Source of the DNA: Eucalyptus grandis
Taxonomy: Eukaryota > Streptophyta > Magnoliopsida > Myrtales > Myrtaceae
DNA length: 64,000 nt
Direction of reading: 5' to 3'
NCBI RefSeq assembly: GCF_016545825.1
Contig: NC_052617.1
Coordinates: 54,069,382-54,133,381, forward strand
Shown here in pieces: positions 21,570-32,696 of the stretch. Position 1 is the first letter of the stretch. Each line of letters begins with the position of its first letter. The notes below the pieces were generated by a model that saw only the letters and a list, made by a program, of their open reading frames with translations, did not search any database and was not told the DNA's origin. A program made the translations under genes and the position numbers.

Positions 21570-22934
21570 CTGCACCAAGAACAAGAAAAAGAATAATTAG
21601 TTTTTGGGACCACATCCATAAAGGACAATAGACAATTGCACATGGGAGTCCCCCCACTTTCATGGACTTTATTAAACAGAGGTCCCCATACTAACAATAT
21701 ACCCCTACATGACAACCAAAAAAGAGGTCGTCACTTTAATTATTTGCCTTCCATTCCCTTAAAATATTAATAAAAAAAGAGGTCCCCACAACAAGCACAG
21801 CCCAAGCAATTTTGTCTACTATCTTTTGCTGAACTAAACCTGCGATGTGAGAGAATGTACATCAACTTAATCAAATCTATTTTTCCTATGAAAATACATA
21901 CATAAAATTAAGGAAAGCTCGATGTAAAAATATAAGGTGAAAGTTCTATTTCTCATCCAACAAGGAGAAATCATACCTTACTCTATGATGTCTAGCCATT
22001 AATATATTGTGTCAAGGGTCATTACACAAATCAAGAGAAATTCAGAGGAAAATCCAAGCCTTGAATTTATCCATAAATTTTAAAAGAAGGTATTTACATG
22101 CGGTTCCAAATATCTCCCTTGCAGGTAAACTACCTTATATAAAGTGTCAAAACAAATTTTGCACTCCTCAATGTTCCCTGCATATATGTTGACTATTTGA
22201 TTAGAAATAACAATAAGGAAAGGAGTAAAAGAACCAAAATATTATAATCAAGGGAACAAAAGCAGATTGATAGCAAAGTTGCGTGCTCTTTGCAGAGCAC
22301 TTGAGGGCCATTATTTCACATCTTCCACCTTAATCTATCTATCATATCCCACTTGATTCAATATTTCGTTTCAGTCAAACACACTAGTTCCTAGTTCCAC
22401 CTTATTCAATATTTCGTTTCACTCGAGCATCGACTGCAGAAATCATAGACCGAGGCGAGCATCTCCACACAAGGAAGTAGCCAAACAGAGTGTGCGCATT
22501 TCAACAGAATTTCCATTGGAGCCCTAATAAAATAATCGAGCCCTAATTTCATCACAGGGGAGGGGGAGAAGGGGTCGAACCTGGAGGAGCGACGATAGTG
22601 AGCGATGACGACCACCAACGATGGTGAGCGGCAACGACGACCAACAACGGCGACTGACGATGGACCGATGACCACCTCTGGGCATGAACGGTAACGGAGA
22701 GATGGGCCTGAGATGTAGTGTGAACGCGGACGGGGAGGAACGGCGACGACCAAGTGTGCTTAAGCCAAAATGACCTAAACGACATCATTTAACACCAAGG
22801 AAAATGACGTCGTTTAGGTCAGCTCACTCAGTGTGGATGGACGATGTCGTTTTTGTTGTCCACGTGCGCTTTTTTTTTTAAAACATTTGCCACATCAGTA
22901 AAAGAAGTCGCCAAAAAATGCCACGTATACAATT
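21570..22934. other. MULE right interior, non-coding
   Basis: 5' flank of the transposase on the minus strand. It includes a GC-richer stretch at 22550-22750 with no recognisable domain and a pair of AAACGACRTCRTTT-like sites (22777-22815) near the right terminal repeat. Confidence 0.55.
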
Positions 22935-23071
22935 TCACTGGATTTTGACCGGATTGGCACTCAAGTGATCCATTTTGCTCCGATTTTGGCACTTAAGTGT
23001 CACTTTTGTAAGTTACGGCACTTAAGTGTCCATTTCTGCCAAGTTATGACACTCCAGGGGTCCGCGTCTCC
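22935..23071. repeat. Right terminal inverted repeat of the MULE
   Basis: Inverted partner of 14110-14245, sharing the CATAACTTGGC and CACTTAAGTGCC blocks. It abuts the AAATTGAAG duplication at 23072. Confidence 0.88.
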
Positions 23072-23080
23072 AAATTGAAG

Positions 23081-23265
23081 TATACAATTGTGCCAGATCT
23101 ATTGAGATATATTAACAAAACTGAGAATTATCCAGATGATGCACGTGATAGACCTATTCCAAGTTGATCCATTGAGGAAGACTGGAACAAAAAATGTTCT
23201 GACATTGGTGTGGAAGTTGCTAAACCTATTCAGAAAATTTTAAACAATTGCACATCCTCTAATTA
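23081..23265 (+). pseudogene. Unidentified plus-strand host gene, terminal coding part
   Basis: The frame continues from the exon left of the MULE: KLKYTIVPDLLRYINKTENY, PDDARDRPIPS, a stop (TGA, about 23166), then SIEEDWNKKCSDIGVEVAKP and QKILNNCTSSN with a TAA at about 23265. The protein-like composition and continuity across a 9-bp duplication show that the MULE landed in an exon. I do not recognise the family. The internal stop probably replaces Trp. Confidence 0.55.
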
Positions 23266-24097
23266 ATCTTTGTCTTCAAGTTTCTAGTTCCTTTTAATGT
23301 TACTTTTTTTTTTCTATGGTCACAAATTAAATGGAGTGGTCAGGAGAATTTGTTCAATTTACTACAACCAAATCCTACATGCATCAGTTGGTTTAGGCGG
23401 TAGAAAGGAAAGTTAAACTGCAAGTAAACATAGGTTAAACATTGGCGAATAGAATGTACAGATTATATCTGCCTATACTGGTGCCAGCGAATATACAGAA
23501 TCGAGGTCAAAGAAGCTGAGTTAATTGGCCAATTCTGAGCTGGCAGCTCGACTAGACATCCCTGGAGATTCATCTGCCTACAGAACTTCACAGTAAGGTT
23601 TTGGTTTTCAAAATATCCGGGTTTGTTGTTCATTTCTTTAGCTACTTCATTCAAATAGCCATTCCAACAACCCATGAGACAACCATTCACATCACGGGAG
23701 TCTGCATGAGATTTTTTCAGGTCTCTTCGATGAAGCAACTTGAAAGATTCTAATGGAAAGAACGTGCCACAAAGTGGGGACTTATATTATCGGATTACTA
23801 CTTAGCCAAGACTAGCTTCGCCATCTTCTAATAATTCAAGATAAATGAAATCATCTGGGGTTTTAGCTTAGCAAGCCTGGTATTCTCTGCCATTTACACT
23901 TGACATATGCATCAATATTGTAAAATTGGAAGATGAGCACATCAAACTATACTTGGACGGTGGAATCAGCATGTACAACCAGTAAGCTTGGAACTCTTCA
24001 ATATCGTCCAATTATTACTAGCACAGTCGCGTCTTCATGCAACAGGAAGACTGGGAATAAATAGTAGGAAGTACGGAAGCAGAACGGGAATATATAC
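23266..24097. other. Spacer; 3' flank of the Ca2+-ATPase pseudogene
   Basis: A 90-codon minus-strand frame (23463-23738) has no recognisable domain. The remainder is non-coding and probably includes the 3' untranslated region of the ATPase gene. Confidence 0.4.
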
Positions 24098-26208
24098 TCA
24101 TTCATCACTAGCATTATTCCACCATCTCGTGAATGGCTTCTGAAGAAACTTGAAAGGGACTGAAATGAGTTTCCCAAGTACTGCAAGGGGCCAGCTGCAC
24201 AACAAAAATCAAACGCCATGCACAACCCTTGTGAGAAATTAATCAAGCGTACATAAGATTGACGAAATCGCAAACTAGACAACCAGTGGAGGGTTGCAAC
24301 AAGTTGAAATTTGTATCCATATGAAAATATATGAGACCTTCTATACGCGTAGCATCCGGTACAAACAGCTTCGCATGCAAATTAAGTATTTACTCAGCTC
24401 CACACGTTGGAATCTGGCCTCGGAAGGTACAGTCAAATTTTTTTTAAGAGTAACAAGATGTTTCAAGCAGCAATTTTCCTTGCTCAAGCTGCTATGATGT
24501 CAAAGGTGCAATAAGCTGTTCCAATAACTTATGGCCTTTAATCGGATTCTTTCTGGATGATATTTGAAAGGAGTTTTATCTTGTGTAGGTTTTGGAGCAG
24601 ATTCACGCCCCGAAAATACCAATTGAACTCTCAACACCTGGCAGAGCAAAATTTCACTAAGAGGGGCTATTTCGATTCTGCTATGGTAAAGATGTTTCAT
24701 GTATATTGACTTACAAGCAGAAGAAATTTCCTAGATAACTAATGTGATTGCATAAAGAAAAGGGTGACGTACTACATTAACTGTATGGGTACCAAAAATG
24801 GACGAACCTGACAATGCTGATTCCTACAGCAATAAGCCACTGATTCCAGTTGAGCCTTACAGTCTCAGCAAACTTACTAAGGAACTCGACAATTATAATC
24901 TGGGGCACAAGCAAGAGAGGCTGCGTGAATATGCAAACACTTATCTGAAAAATGAAAGTGTGAATATTCCAAAGCACTCACTTGAAGCACAATGGTAACT
25001 GCAATGATAGCAATAAAAAGATAGGTTTTCGCCACTACACTGAAAACATTCAGTTCGTCGGTCTTTCAAGCATTGAACTCATTGAAGATCTGTCATTTGA
25101 ACAAAAAATTAAACAACGAGGCTCATTAAAGCTTAGATGGATACTGTAAACTGACGAACCCATACAACCTCAAAAGGGCACTTTTATTTTGGAGCATCCT
25201 GTATTTTAGCCTTTTTTTTATATTATTTTGTGGAATTGTGGGCGCGGGGGGGGTGCAAATTTAGTATCTCTACTTACTTGACAAAGGATAAACGCATTGA
25301 ACACCATTGTATTCTTGACGTCGACAGCATGTTCCTTTGGTTCATTGCTCAACTAAGAACACTCTTGCCTCGATAGTTCAGGACAAGAAGGACGTGTACT
25401 TGATTAGCAGCGACTTGAATAAGCAACAAACTGACCATGAGACAATTTAATAGGTATCTAAAAAAACCAACGAATAGAAAGACCTGCACTGTCAAGTTCC
25501 TCCACATGGCATTAGTTATTAGAGGTTTTCGACACAGCAAAGACAATGTCATAATCAATCACCAAATCATCAGCCAAAGAAAGAGAAGGAGAAGCAAATT
25601 TAAATGAGACTTGCATTTTATGTGCTAAAGGAAGCATTTAGAATTAGGAGTCACATCTTTGTCACCCCAACACTCTATATGCTTAGAGAGTGAAAAGGCA
25701 AAATATTTGGGACTAAAAGACCAATGTCCAGTGACCGATACATCTCTCTCTGAAAGGCAAAATTTATGCACTTCTAATCTATTACCATTTCCAGTGTCCA
25801 GTTACATGCAAACCAAAAACCATATCTACAATTGTTTTGCTGCTTTCCAGCAATTTAAAAACTTTCGGTTTTTCATGGTTTCAGAGGGTTTGATTATATC
25901 TAGACACTGCCTTTACTTTGATGCTAAAGCTTAACAAGACATGGGGACTCGCAAACCTTCAGCCAACTCGAGTACTTTCCTCCATGGGCGGCTCTGTTGC
26001 CAGTGCAAGTGCTCGAAGAGTATCCATGGTAAGGTTGACCTACAGAAGCTGCACCAGAAGGATAAGTATTTTGACAAGAAAATGAACCTTGACCAATGCT
26101 TCAGGGCACTTTGTGATCCTCTCAAGGAGAACTAGGGTCACATAGTTGGGGCTTCCCCTAGAATAATGCCATGGTCATCCAAGAAAGCAAAGATTCACTA
26201 ACCTGTGC
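24098..26208 (-). pseudogene. Autoinhibited Ca2+-ATPase (ACA-type) pseudogene, 3' block
   Basis: C-terminal membrane segments of a type IIB P-type Ca2+-ATPase. Exons in gene order: 26208-26203 (end of the exon split by Copia A); 26048-25976 (VNLTMDTLRALALATEPP, with TAG where Trp is expected); about 25530-25278 (RKPLITNAMWRNLTVQ; QVHVLLVLNYRGKSV; a one-base shift near 25352; then NEPKEHAVDVKNTMVFNAFI); 25089-24982 (IFNEFNA, TGA, KTDELN ... AIIAVTIVLQ); 24899-24808 (IIIVEFLSKFAETVRLNWNQ); 24194-24098 (WPLAVLGKLISVPFKF ... stop). These enzymes export cytosolic Ca2+ at the plasma membrane or endomembranes under calmodulin control. Two nonsense codons and a frameshift disable this block. Confidence 0.9.
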
Positions 26209-26213
26209 TGCAT

Positions 26214-26531
26214 TGTTGATGTATCAAGACTGCACTATCTTTTTTTTTTCTTTGTTTAGTTTAGTCAGTTTGTTGATGTCCTATTTTTTAGGACTTAGTT
26301 AATGGTTGTTTTACTTGGGCAATCTTATCTTGTAGGAGCAGTTAGCTGCACTTTTTTTTTTTTTGTTGCTATTTTGTTAGTTTGTTGCTGGTTTTGTGGA
26401 CCGAGCAAGCTGTTAGTGGGCAACGTGGGTTTATGGTTACGTTCTAGTACGTATTTGAACATTTTTCACTTTTCTGAACAAGATACACAACTTTTGCTGT
26501 CAACTCCTTCTCTGTTCTTTCGAAAACAACA
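26214..26531 (+). repeat. 5' LTR of Copia A
   Basis: 318 bp, TG...CA, nearly identical to 31551-31866. Small differences between the two LTRs imply a moderately recent insertion. Confidence 0.93.
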
Positions 26532-26582
26532 CTGGTATCAGAGCCTTCTTGATCTTAAGGGGCTATGAGGTGTGTTTGCATC

Positions 26583-28049
26583 CATAGAAGTTAAAAGCAA
26601 GATGGAGGCAGGATTGAGTGGTTTTTCAGCAATGGCTCCACTAGCGTTTGATGGAGAAAATTATCAAGCCTAGGCAGTGAGAATGCGAGCCTATCTAGAG
26701 GGTTGTGATTTTTGGGAAGCTGTGGAACAAGATTATGAAGTTGCTCACCTTCTTGACAATCCAATCATCAAATCAAGTTTCACAAGGAGAGGACAACAAG
26801 GAAAGCAAAGGCAAAGTCTTGTTTATATGCTGCTATCTCACCTGCCATTTTCAGCAGCCAAAGCTATTTGGGACTTCCTCAAAGCTGAGTATCAAGGAGA
26901 TGAGAGGATTAGAAGCATGAAGGGGCTAAATCTAATCACAGAATTCGAGAGACTGCAGATGAAGGAGTCTGAGATAATTAAGGAGTATTATGATAAGTTG
27001 ATAAGCATTGCAAATCAGGCAAGAGTTCTAGGCACTGACCTCTTTGATAATAGGCTAATGCAAAAGATTCTTGTCTCCTTGCCCGAAAGGTTTGAGGCAA
27101 CCATTGTCTCTTTGGAGAATATCAATGATTTGTCTCAGATCAAGTTGGCAGAATTGCTAAGTGCTCTACAAGCACAAGAGCAAAGGAGGTTAATGAGGCT
27201 GGAAGGAAGTACAGAAGGAGCTCTGCTGGCCAAAGAACAATATAATGTAGGAAGAAAAGTCAAGAAGTGGAAAGGGAAGAAAGGAAATGATAGTAGTGGT
27301 TCAAAAGCTACTGCAGGAGAGAACAGTGCGGGCAACTCCAAGAACAATTGGGGAAGATATTCCTCATGTCAGCACTGTGGAAAAAAGAATCATCCACACT
27401 TTAGGTGTTGGAAGAGGCCAGATGTAAGGTGCAGAAAATGTCATAAACTTGGACACATTGAAAAGTTCTGCAAAGAGGAGAGATCAGCAGCAAGGTGAGG
27501 TACATGTTGCAGTCCGGCAAGAGATAGATCAACTGTTTGTTGCCTCTTGTTTCTCCTCTAGTACTCCATGTGATAGTTGGCTTGTTGATAGTGGTTGTAC
27601 AAACCACATGACAAGTGATGAAAAGCTGTTTATAAACCTTGACAAGTTGTTGAAGTCAAGAGTGAGGATTGGAAATGGAGAGTACTTAGAAGTGAAAGGT
27701 AAATGGACTGTAGCAATGGAGAGTTGTGCTAGAACTAAGCTAGTTTTTGATGTGATGTATGTGCCTGAGATTGATCAGAATTTGCTGAGTGTGGGGTAGT
27801 TGGTAGAAAAGGGATTCAAGGTGATTTTTGAAGAGGAGAAGTGTTTAATTTTTGACTCTAGTGGTCAGGAGCTGTTCAAGATAAAGATGCAACATAAGAC
27901 TTTTTCTTTGAATCCTCTTGAGAAGGAGCAAATGGCATTCAAGTGTCAGGCCAATGATTCAGAAATATGGCACAAGAGGTTGGGGCACTTTCATCACAAA
28001 GGCGTGTTGTTCATGCAGAGGAATGAAATGACAACTGGGTTACCAAGCC
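26583..28049 (+). pseudogene. Copia A gag, protease and pre-integrase region
   Basis: Gag includes MRAYLEGCDFWEAVEQDYEV and a long helical capsid-like region. Two zinc-knuckle-like segments follow (CQHCGKKNHPHFRCW and CRKCHKLGHIEKFC). The aspartic protease site is WLVDSGCTNHMTSD. The GAG pre-integrase domain has WHKRLGHFHHKGVLFM. Stops (for example TAG at 26672 and near 27798) and a frame change between gag and protease (about 27480) show decay. Homology stops abruptly at about 28049 where the inserted LTR begins. Confidence 0.9.
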
Positions 28050-30467
28050 TGAGAAATATAGCAATGTACTCCTAGGGTATAGGGCCGGTGGGAAGATCGG
28101 TATCGAACACCATAATGACCCTCACCCGCATGAACGTCAATCCTCGCACCACAGGGTCTTGATGTTCCGACCGCTCCCACTGTAAGTCGATCGGGAATCC
28201 ATAGAATGTACCGGGAGGTACAGGCAGCAGAGGCATCTTATATAGTCTGAAATGTTAGTCCTCAAAAGGGATGGGTATAACCACTCAGCAACTAAAGATC
28301 TACTAAACTATATCGTGCAGAACCATCACTATCTAATTCCATGCAAGATAGACAAAACATAATCAGGGGAATGAGTATGCATCAAATCAATAGAACTTTT
28401 CAAAGTAATAGCAAATGCAGTTTCAAAACCAAAACACATCATTTCAATCACATGGGTCCCGATTATAAGGCCAAACTGTTATGACATGTCCCATTCCATG
28501 CCATACAATTTCATCCCATAATCAGGCGCAACTTAGCCGAACAATCAGTTTTTAAAACTCAAAAGATTTTTCTCCCAGAGGACCAGTGTTTGCGTCCCTC
28601 CGGGCATTCGCACCCAACCTAGCATCGCGAAAGTCTCCAGTTTTTAGTCATCGGGCATCCAGAGCGTGTTATGTCACACCTCTTAGGCATCTCGCACCTC
28701 ACCTGGCATCACGAGGAATCTTCGGGGCTCGCCATGTGAATGGTTACCCCTACCCTCTGGAATACGATCCGGGCATCCCGACACTCCCGGGGAACCTCTG
28801 GGGCTCTGCGGACCCCATGCATCCACAAGCATCGAACCCTACGATCCTATGGGCATCCCGACTCCAGGGGCATCGTCGACCCGAGGGTCCGACGACATCA
28901 ATACACCTCAAATTATTTCAATACCAAAAACATTTTCAATTCATTAACATCGGAAGTCCATTTGAGTTTTTATTGAAATTTCAGTATTGAATGATTTACT
29001 GAATGCCAAAACCATCATTAGTATATAATAAACCAAAATGCCTTCACCTTTGAAATAAACTTGAGCAAATTCGGAATAAAAGCAACCAAAATCAGAATGT
29101 ACAGTTTTAGTAATAATTTTGGAAGAACCAATAAATGAACTCAGAAAATTCTAAATTTTTAGTATATTATAAATAAGACCTAAGGAAAGAATTTCATGAA
29201 GGACACAAAGCCTAATTAGTCATGTATAGAGAGCAGTAAATCACACAACTCAGCCTCAAGTTTCTTCCATCGACTAGAATTCACACTCCGGCAGAAAAGC
29301 ACCGCACATTAAAATAAGTTTATGCCAACTATATTGATCCCGAAAAATCTGAAAAAAATATATGTCCTAGTTTAAACAATTCCTCACAACATCCATGAAG
29401 AAGTCGGGATCAAATTCGTACTAGAATTCTCCGTAGAAAATTTACAAGGCTACTGAACTACACACGAGTTATTCTGGGCACTATGGATTCAGTAGCATCC
29501 CACGCCCACACCTTAGCTATCTTACTTCCAAAAGTCCACCAAAAATCTGTTTTTCGATTGTAGTTCAAAAGAATCGAAAGTACGTATAGAAAACCAAAGC
29601 ATTTCCTCAATTCCTTAATCCCAATCTACTTTAATCATCCAAGAATTCAGCATCCAACATCCAAACTCAAATATTTCCAAGTCTAACTGCACTACATCAG
29701 ACAATAACAGCATTGCATTACATAGGCTAGTAGAAAAATCTGATGGTGTCGACGGCGAGAAACTGAGGAGCTCGCGGTCACAGACACGGCTTGACAACAA
29801 CAAGTGCGAGCGGCATCAATGTTGGCAGCGCGCGTGCACGGCAGGGGGGCGACCTCCTTCCTTTCCTCTTGCCGTTCACTCTCTCGCTCGCTGCTCTCTT
29901 TCTCTCTCTTGCTGGTTTCGCATGGTTCTTTCTCTCTCTTGCTCACGTCTACGAGCATTTTGTTCCCTAAATTTGTTGACTAATTAATTCAATGCATGCA
30001 GGTTTTTCGGTGGCAGCTTGGTCGAGGGACAGCTGGGAGGAGGCGTGTCTTCCGCTTGCAACGGCTTGGAGTCCTGCTGGCGTCGACTCCCGAAGCAACG
30101 TGGCCGTTGCTGGGCTCACTCCGGTCAACAATCCTCAAGATTTGTTGACCCAATTCGTGGACAAATAATTAGAAGGCTCGGGGTTGTTTGGGCCGGCAAT
30201 TTGTGGCTGCATGGTCTTTCATGCATGATCTAATTTCTCCAAACATTGACCTTAAATTTCCGCATGTGCAATGGCTGAAATATAGTTACTTGCATGGCTG
30301 CATGGTGGTCGAAACAACTTGTACGGGAGGTTTGGTTAGTAGGGTATAAATGCAGGTGGAAGAGGGTCTCAATCGTGACGTTACATAAGGGTAATTTTGA
30401 TGGTCGGACCATTACTAAATGTAACGTATCGTTATTTTTCCGAGGTCAGCAAAATACGGATGCCACA
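28050..30467 (-). mobile_element. Long Gypsy LTR fragment, reverse orientation, inside Copia A
   Basis: Read on the minus strand it starts exactly at 30467 with TGTGGCATCC, the same opening as the Gypsy LTR at 41459. It continues through a GATGCC-rich repeat zone (28600-28880) and a CTGAAATGTTA...AAAAGGG...ACCACTC segment matching the inverse of 44290-44360. It is truncated at about 28050, before the TGTCACA end. It replaces the Copia integrase region, so it is associated with a deletion rather than a clean insertion. Confidence 0.8.
28072..28236 (-). CDS. LTR micro-ORF, pair A (54 codons)
   Basis: Starts MPLLPVPPGTFYGFPIDLQW and includes RGLTFMRVRVIMVFD, with a stop TAG at 28072-28074. It resembles the frame at 44371 (MPLPAVSRGVFYGLPSDVEV ... 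GLTFIRVRCLVMYD). It starts 10 bases after TTTCAG on the minus strand, as if preceded by an intron. No known domain is recognised; it is inside the Gypsy LTR. Confidence 0.5.
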   Translation of the reverse strand: MPLLPVPPGTFYGFPIDLQWERSEHQDPVVRGLTFMRVRVIMVFDTDLPTGPIP

Positions 30468-31537
30468 GGCAAGCTCCCAGAGCATGGTACAGTAAGATGG
30501 ATGAGCACTTGTTGGGCCTGTGTTTGAAGAAAAGTCTCAGTGAATCCACTCTATATGTCAAGAAGTTAGTATCTGACTTAGTGGTGGTGTCTCTTTATGT
30601 GAATGATATGCTGGTGACAGGGAGTAATAGTGCTCAGATTACTGCATTTAAGCAAGAGATGATGAAGATGTTTGAAATGACTAATCTTAGTGAGATGTCG
30701 TATTTTCTAGGAATGGAGGTTAATCAGACTCAGAATGAAGTTTTTATCTGTCAGAAGTACTTGAAGGAGATCCTAAGGAGATTCAACATGGAGGAGTGCA
30801 AGAGTGTGAGTACTCCAATGGGTCATGAGGAAAAGCTTCAAAAGAAGGATGGATCAGAACCTACAAATGAAAGAGTTTATAGAAGTTTGATTGGCTGTCT
30901 TATGTATCTCACTGCAACTAGGCCATACATCATGTTTCCTGTAAGTGTCTTATCTAGATTTCTCAATTGTGCAAGTGAGTTGCATATGGTAGCTGCAAAG
31001 AGGGTATTGAGGTACTTGAAAGGTACTCTTTCATATGGGATTAAGTTTTACAGAGTTCAGGATTTTAAGTTGCAAGGGTATTCTGACAGTGACTGGGCAT
31101 GATCAGTGGATGATATGAGGAGCACTTCAGGTTATTGCTTTACATTTGGGTCGGCATGTTTTTCCTGGTGTTCAAAGAAGCAGGAAATAGTTGCTCAATC
31201 AACTGCAGAAGCTGAGTTCATTGCAGCTACTACAGCTGTGAATCAAGCATTATGGTTGAAGAAGCTGATGGATGATATGCATATGCAGCAAGAAGAAGAC
31301 ATAGAAGTGTTTGTGGATAATCAAGCTACTCTAGCCATTTCACAAAATCTAGTATTTCATGGAGGAACAAAGCATTTTAAGGTCAAGTTTTACTTCTTGA
31401 GAGAAGTGCAAAAGGCTGGAGAGGTGAAATTGGTGTATTGCAGTTCAGAAAACCAGGTTGCAGATATATTCACGAAGTCATTTCATGTTGGTCGATTTGG
31501 ACTTCTTAGGGCAAAGCTAGGAGTGTGCAGTACTTGA
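30468..31537 (+). pseudogene. Copia A reverse transcriptase (3' part) and RNase H
   Basis: It resumes in frame at QAPRAWYSKMDEHLLGL. The catalytic box reads LYVNDML instead of the usual YVDD (codon 30602-30604 is AAT). NMEECKSVSTPMGHEEKL and the RNase H motifs STSGYCFTFGSACFSWCSKK, STAEAEFIAA and VDNQATLAIS follow. A TGA at about 31100 interrupts the RNase H start. It ends just before the purine tract and 3' LTR. Confidence 0.9.
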
Positions 31538-31550
31538 TCCAGGTGGAGAG

Positions 31551-31866
31551 TGTTGATGTATCAAGACTGCACTATCTATTTTTTTTCTTTGTTTAGTTTA
31601 GTCAGCTTGTTGATGTTCTATTTTTTAGGACTTAGTTAATGGTTGTTTTACTTGGTCAATCTTATCTTGTAAGAGTAGTTAGCTGCACGTTTTTTTTTTT
31701 TTGCTATTATGTTAGTTTGTTGCTGGTTTTGTGGACCAAGCAAGCTGTTAGTGGGCAACGTGGGTTTATGGTTAAGTTCTAGTATGTATTTGAACATTTT
31801 TCAATTTTCTGAACAAGATGCACAGCTTTTGCTGTCAACTCCTTCTCTGTTCTTTCGAAAACAACA
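31551..31866 (+). repeat. 3' LTR of Copia A
   Basis: 316 bp, begins TGTTGATGTATCAAG, ends CGAAAACAACA, and abuts the TGCAT target duplication and ATPase exon sequence. Confidence 0.93.
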
Positions 31867-32696
31867 TGCATTCGACGGAACATCGCCCGAAGATATTGCT
31901 ACCAAAACATTTATCACCAGAGCGGCAACACTTACTGTGAGCTGGAACTGGATAAATTTCTGCATATTTGCGTACACAGAACAGCCCCAGCAAACAACCT
32001 ATACACCGTTCAGAAAAGTTGCCGTTACATACTTGACATGTAGATAATGACTAATAAACTTCAAAAAGATAGAAACCCAATCAGTCAATAGGAAGTTTGA
32101 CAACGCCCCAAATGAACAACAAGCTCATGATTCGCCTGAAGGTCTTTTATGTCTCATGCATTAACATAAGATAAAGTGCCCTCAATGTTTGCTTCATACT
32201 ACACTTTACACATGCACGCGTAGGAAGAGAACCCATGGGACACTGCTCTGTGTTTTTCGTAAAGCATCGGTTGTGCGGTGAGAGAGAAAGACTGGATGCT
32301 TCTCTGGTGTTTGAAGATTGCTCTGGGAATACCAGAGGAAACCGTTGAAAAACTTTTCTCGTAATATTCTTTTAACAAGATGCTTTTTGAAAACTGTTTT
32401 TTAAGCAAGCACGGGTGCTCTCGGTTTGTTCTAATTATTTGCCCTCTCTGCTAATTGCAGAAATAAGTGCAATAACATTAAACACGAACACGCTACTAGA
32501 AACAAAATTTCATTTCATTTTGGAAACTGCTCCCAAGAACCAAAGGGAGACGGCAAAGATCAGACAACTACTACATCATCGAAGTCTTCTTACTAACCTT
32601 AACAACAGAGGCAAAATTGTCATCTAAAATAATGATGCCATAGCTTTCCTTTGCAACTTCCGTCCCTTGGATGCCCATGGCAAGAACAATATCTGC
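31867..32696 (-). pseudogene. Ca2+-ATPase pseudogene, middle block (two exons)
   Basis: Exon 32696-32598 encodes ADIVLAMGIQGTEVAKESYG and DDNFASVVK, the hinge after the P domain. The base pair before GCAGAT is CG instead of the expected AG acceptor, so this splice site is lost. Exon 31998-31867 plus 26208-26203 encodes SVYANMQKFIQFQLTVSVAA and GDVPSNAAQ (membrane segments 5-6). The family motif VVRWGRSVY reads VVCWGCSVY here. The two parts total 138 bases, exactly 46 codons, once Copia A and one TGCAT copy are removed. Confidence 0.9.

Larger units (their letters stand above)
14110..23071 (-). mobile_element. Mutator-like element (MULE), 8.96 kb
   Basis: It has long terminal inverted repeats of about 135 bp. 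The left end begins GGCAAAAG and the reverse complement of the right end begins GGAGACGC; both then share CATAACTTGGCA, GACACTTAAGTGCC, TAACTTAC and AAAGTGACACTTAAGTGCC. A perfect 9-bp direct repeat, AAATTGAAG, flanks it (14101-14109 and 23072-23080), the Mutator hallmark. It carries a broken MURA transposase (minus strand), a GRF zinc-finger passenger (plus strand), several tandem repeats and a nested MULE derivative. Confidence 0.93.
26214..31866 (+). mobile_element. Ty1/copia retrotransposon A inside an ATPase exon
   Basis: The LTRs (26214-26531 and 31551-31866) begin TGTTGATGTATCAAG and end TTTCGAAAACAACA. A 5-bp TGCAT target duplication flanks it (26209-26213 and 31867-31871). The primer site TGGTATCAGAGCC (tRNA-iMet type) starts at 26533, and a purine tract AGGTGGAGAG precedes the 3' LTR. 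The centre is damaged: integrase and the first part of reverse transcriptase are replaced by a Gypsy LTR fragment (28050-30467). It is the same family as element C. Confidence 0.95.

Noticed and set aside
22406..22788. Minus-strand open frames upstream of the MULE transposase
   Set aside because: Low-complexity Arg/Ser/Pro translations of a GC-richer tract; no similarity to MULE accessory proteins recognised.
23463..23738. 91-codon minus-strand open frame as an extra ATPase exon
   Set aside because: It lies downstream of the clear ATPase stop codon at 24098 and shows no ATPase or other known motif.
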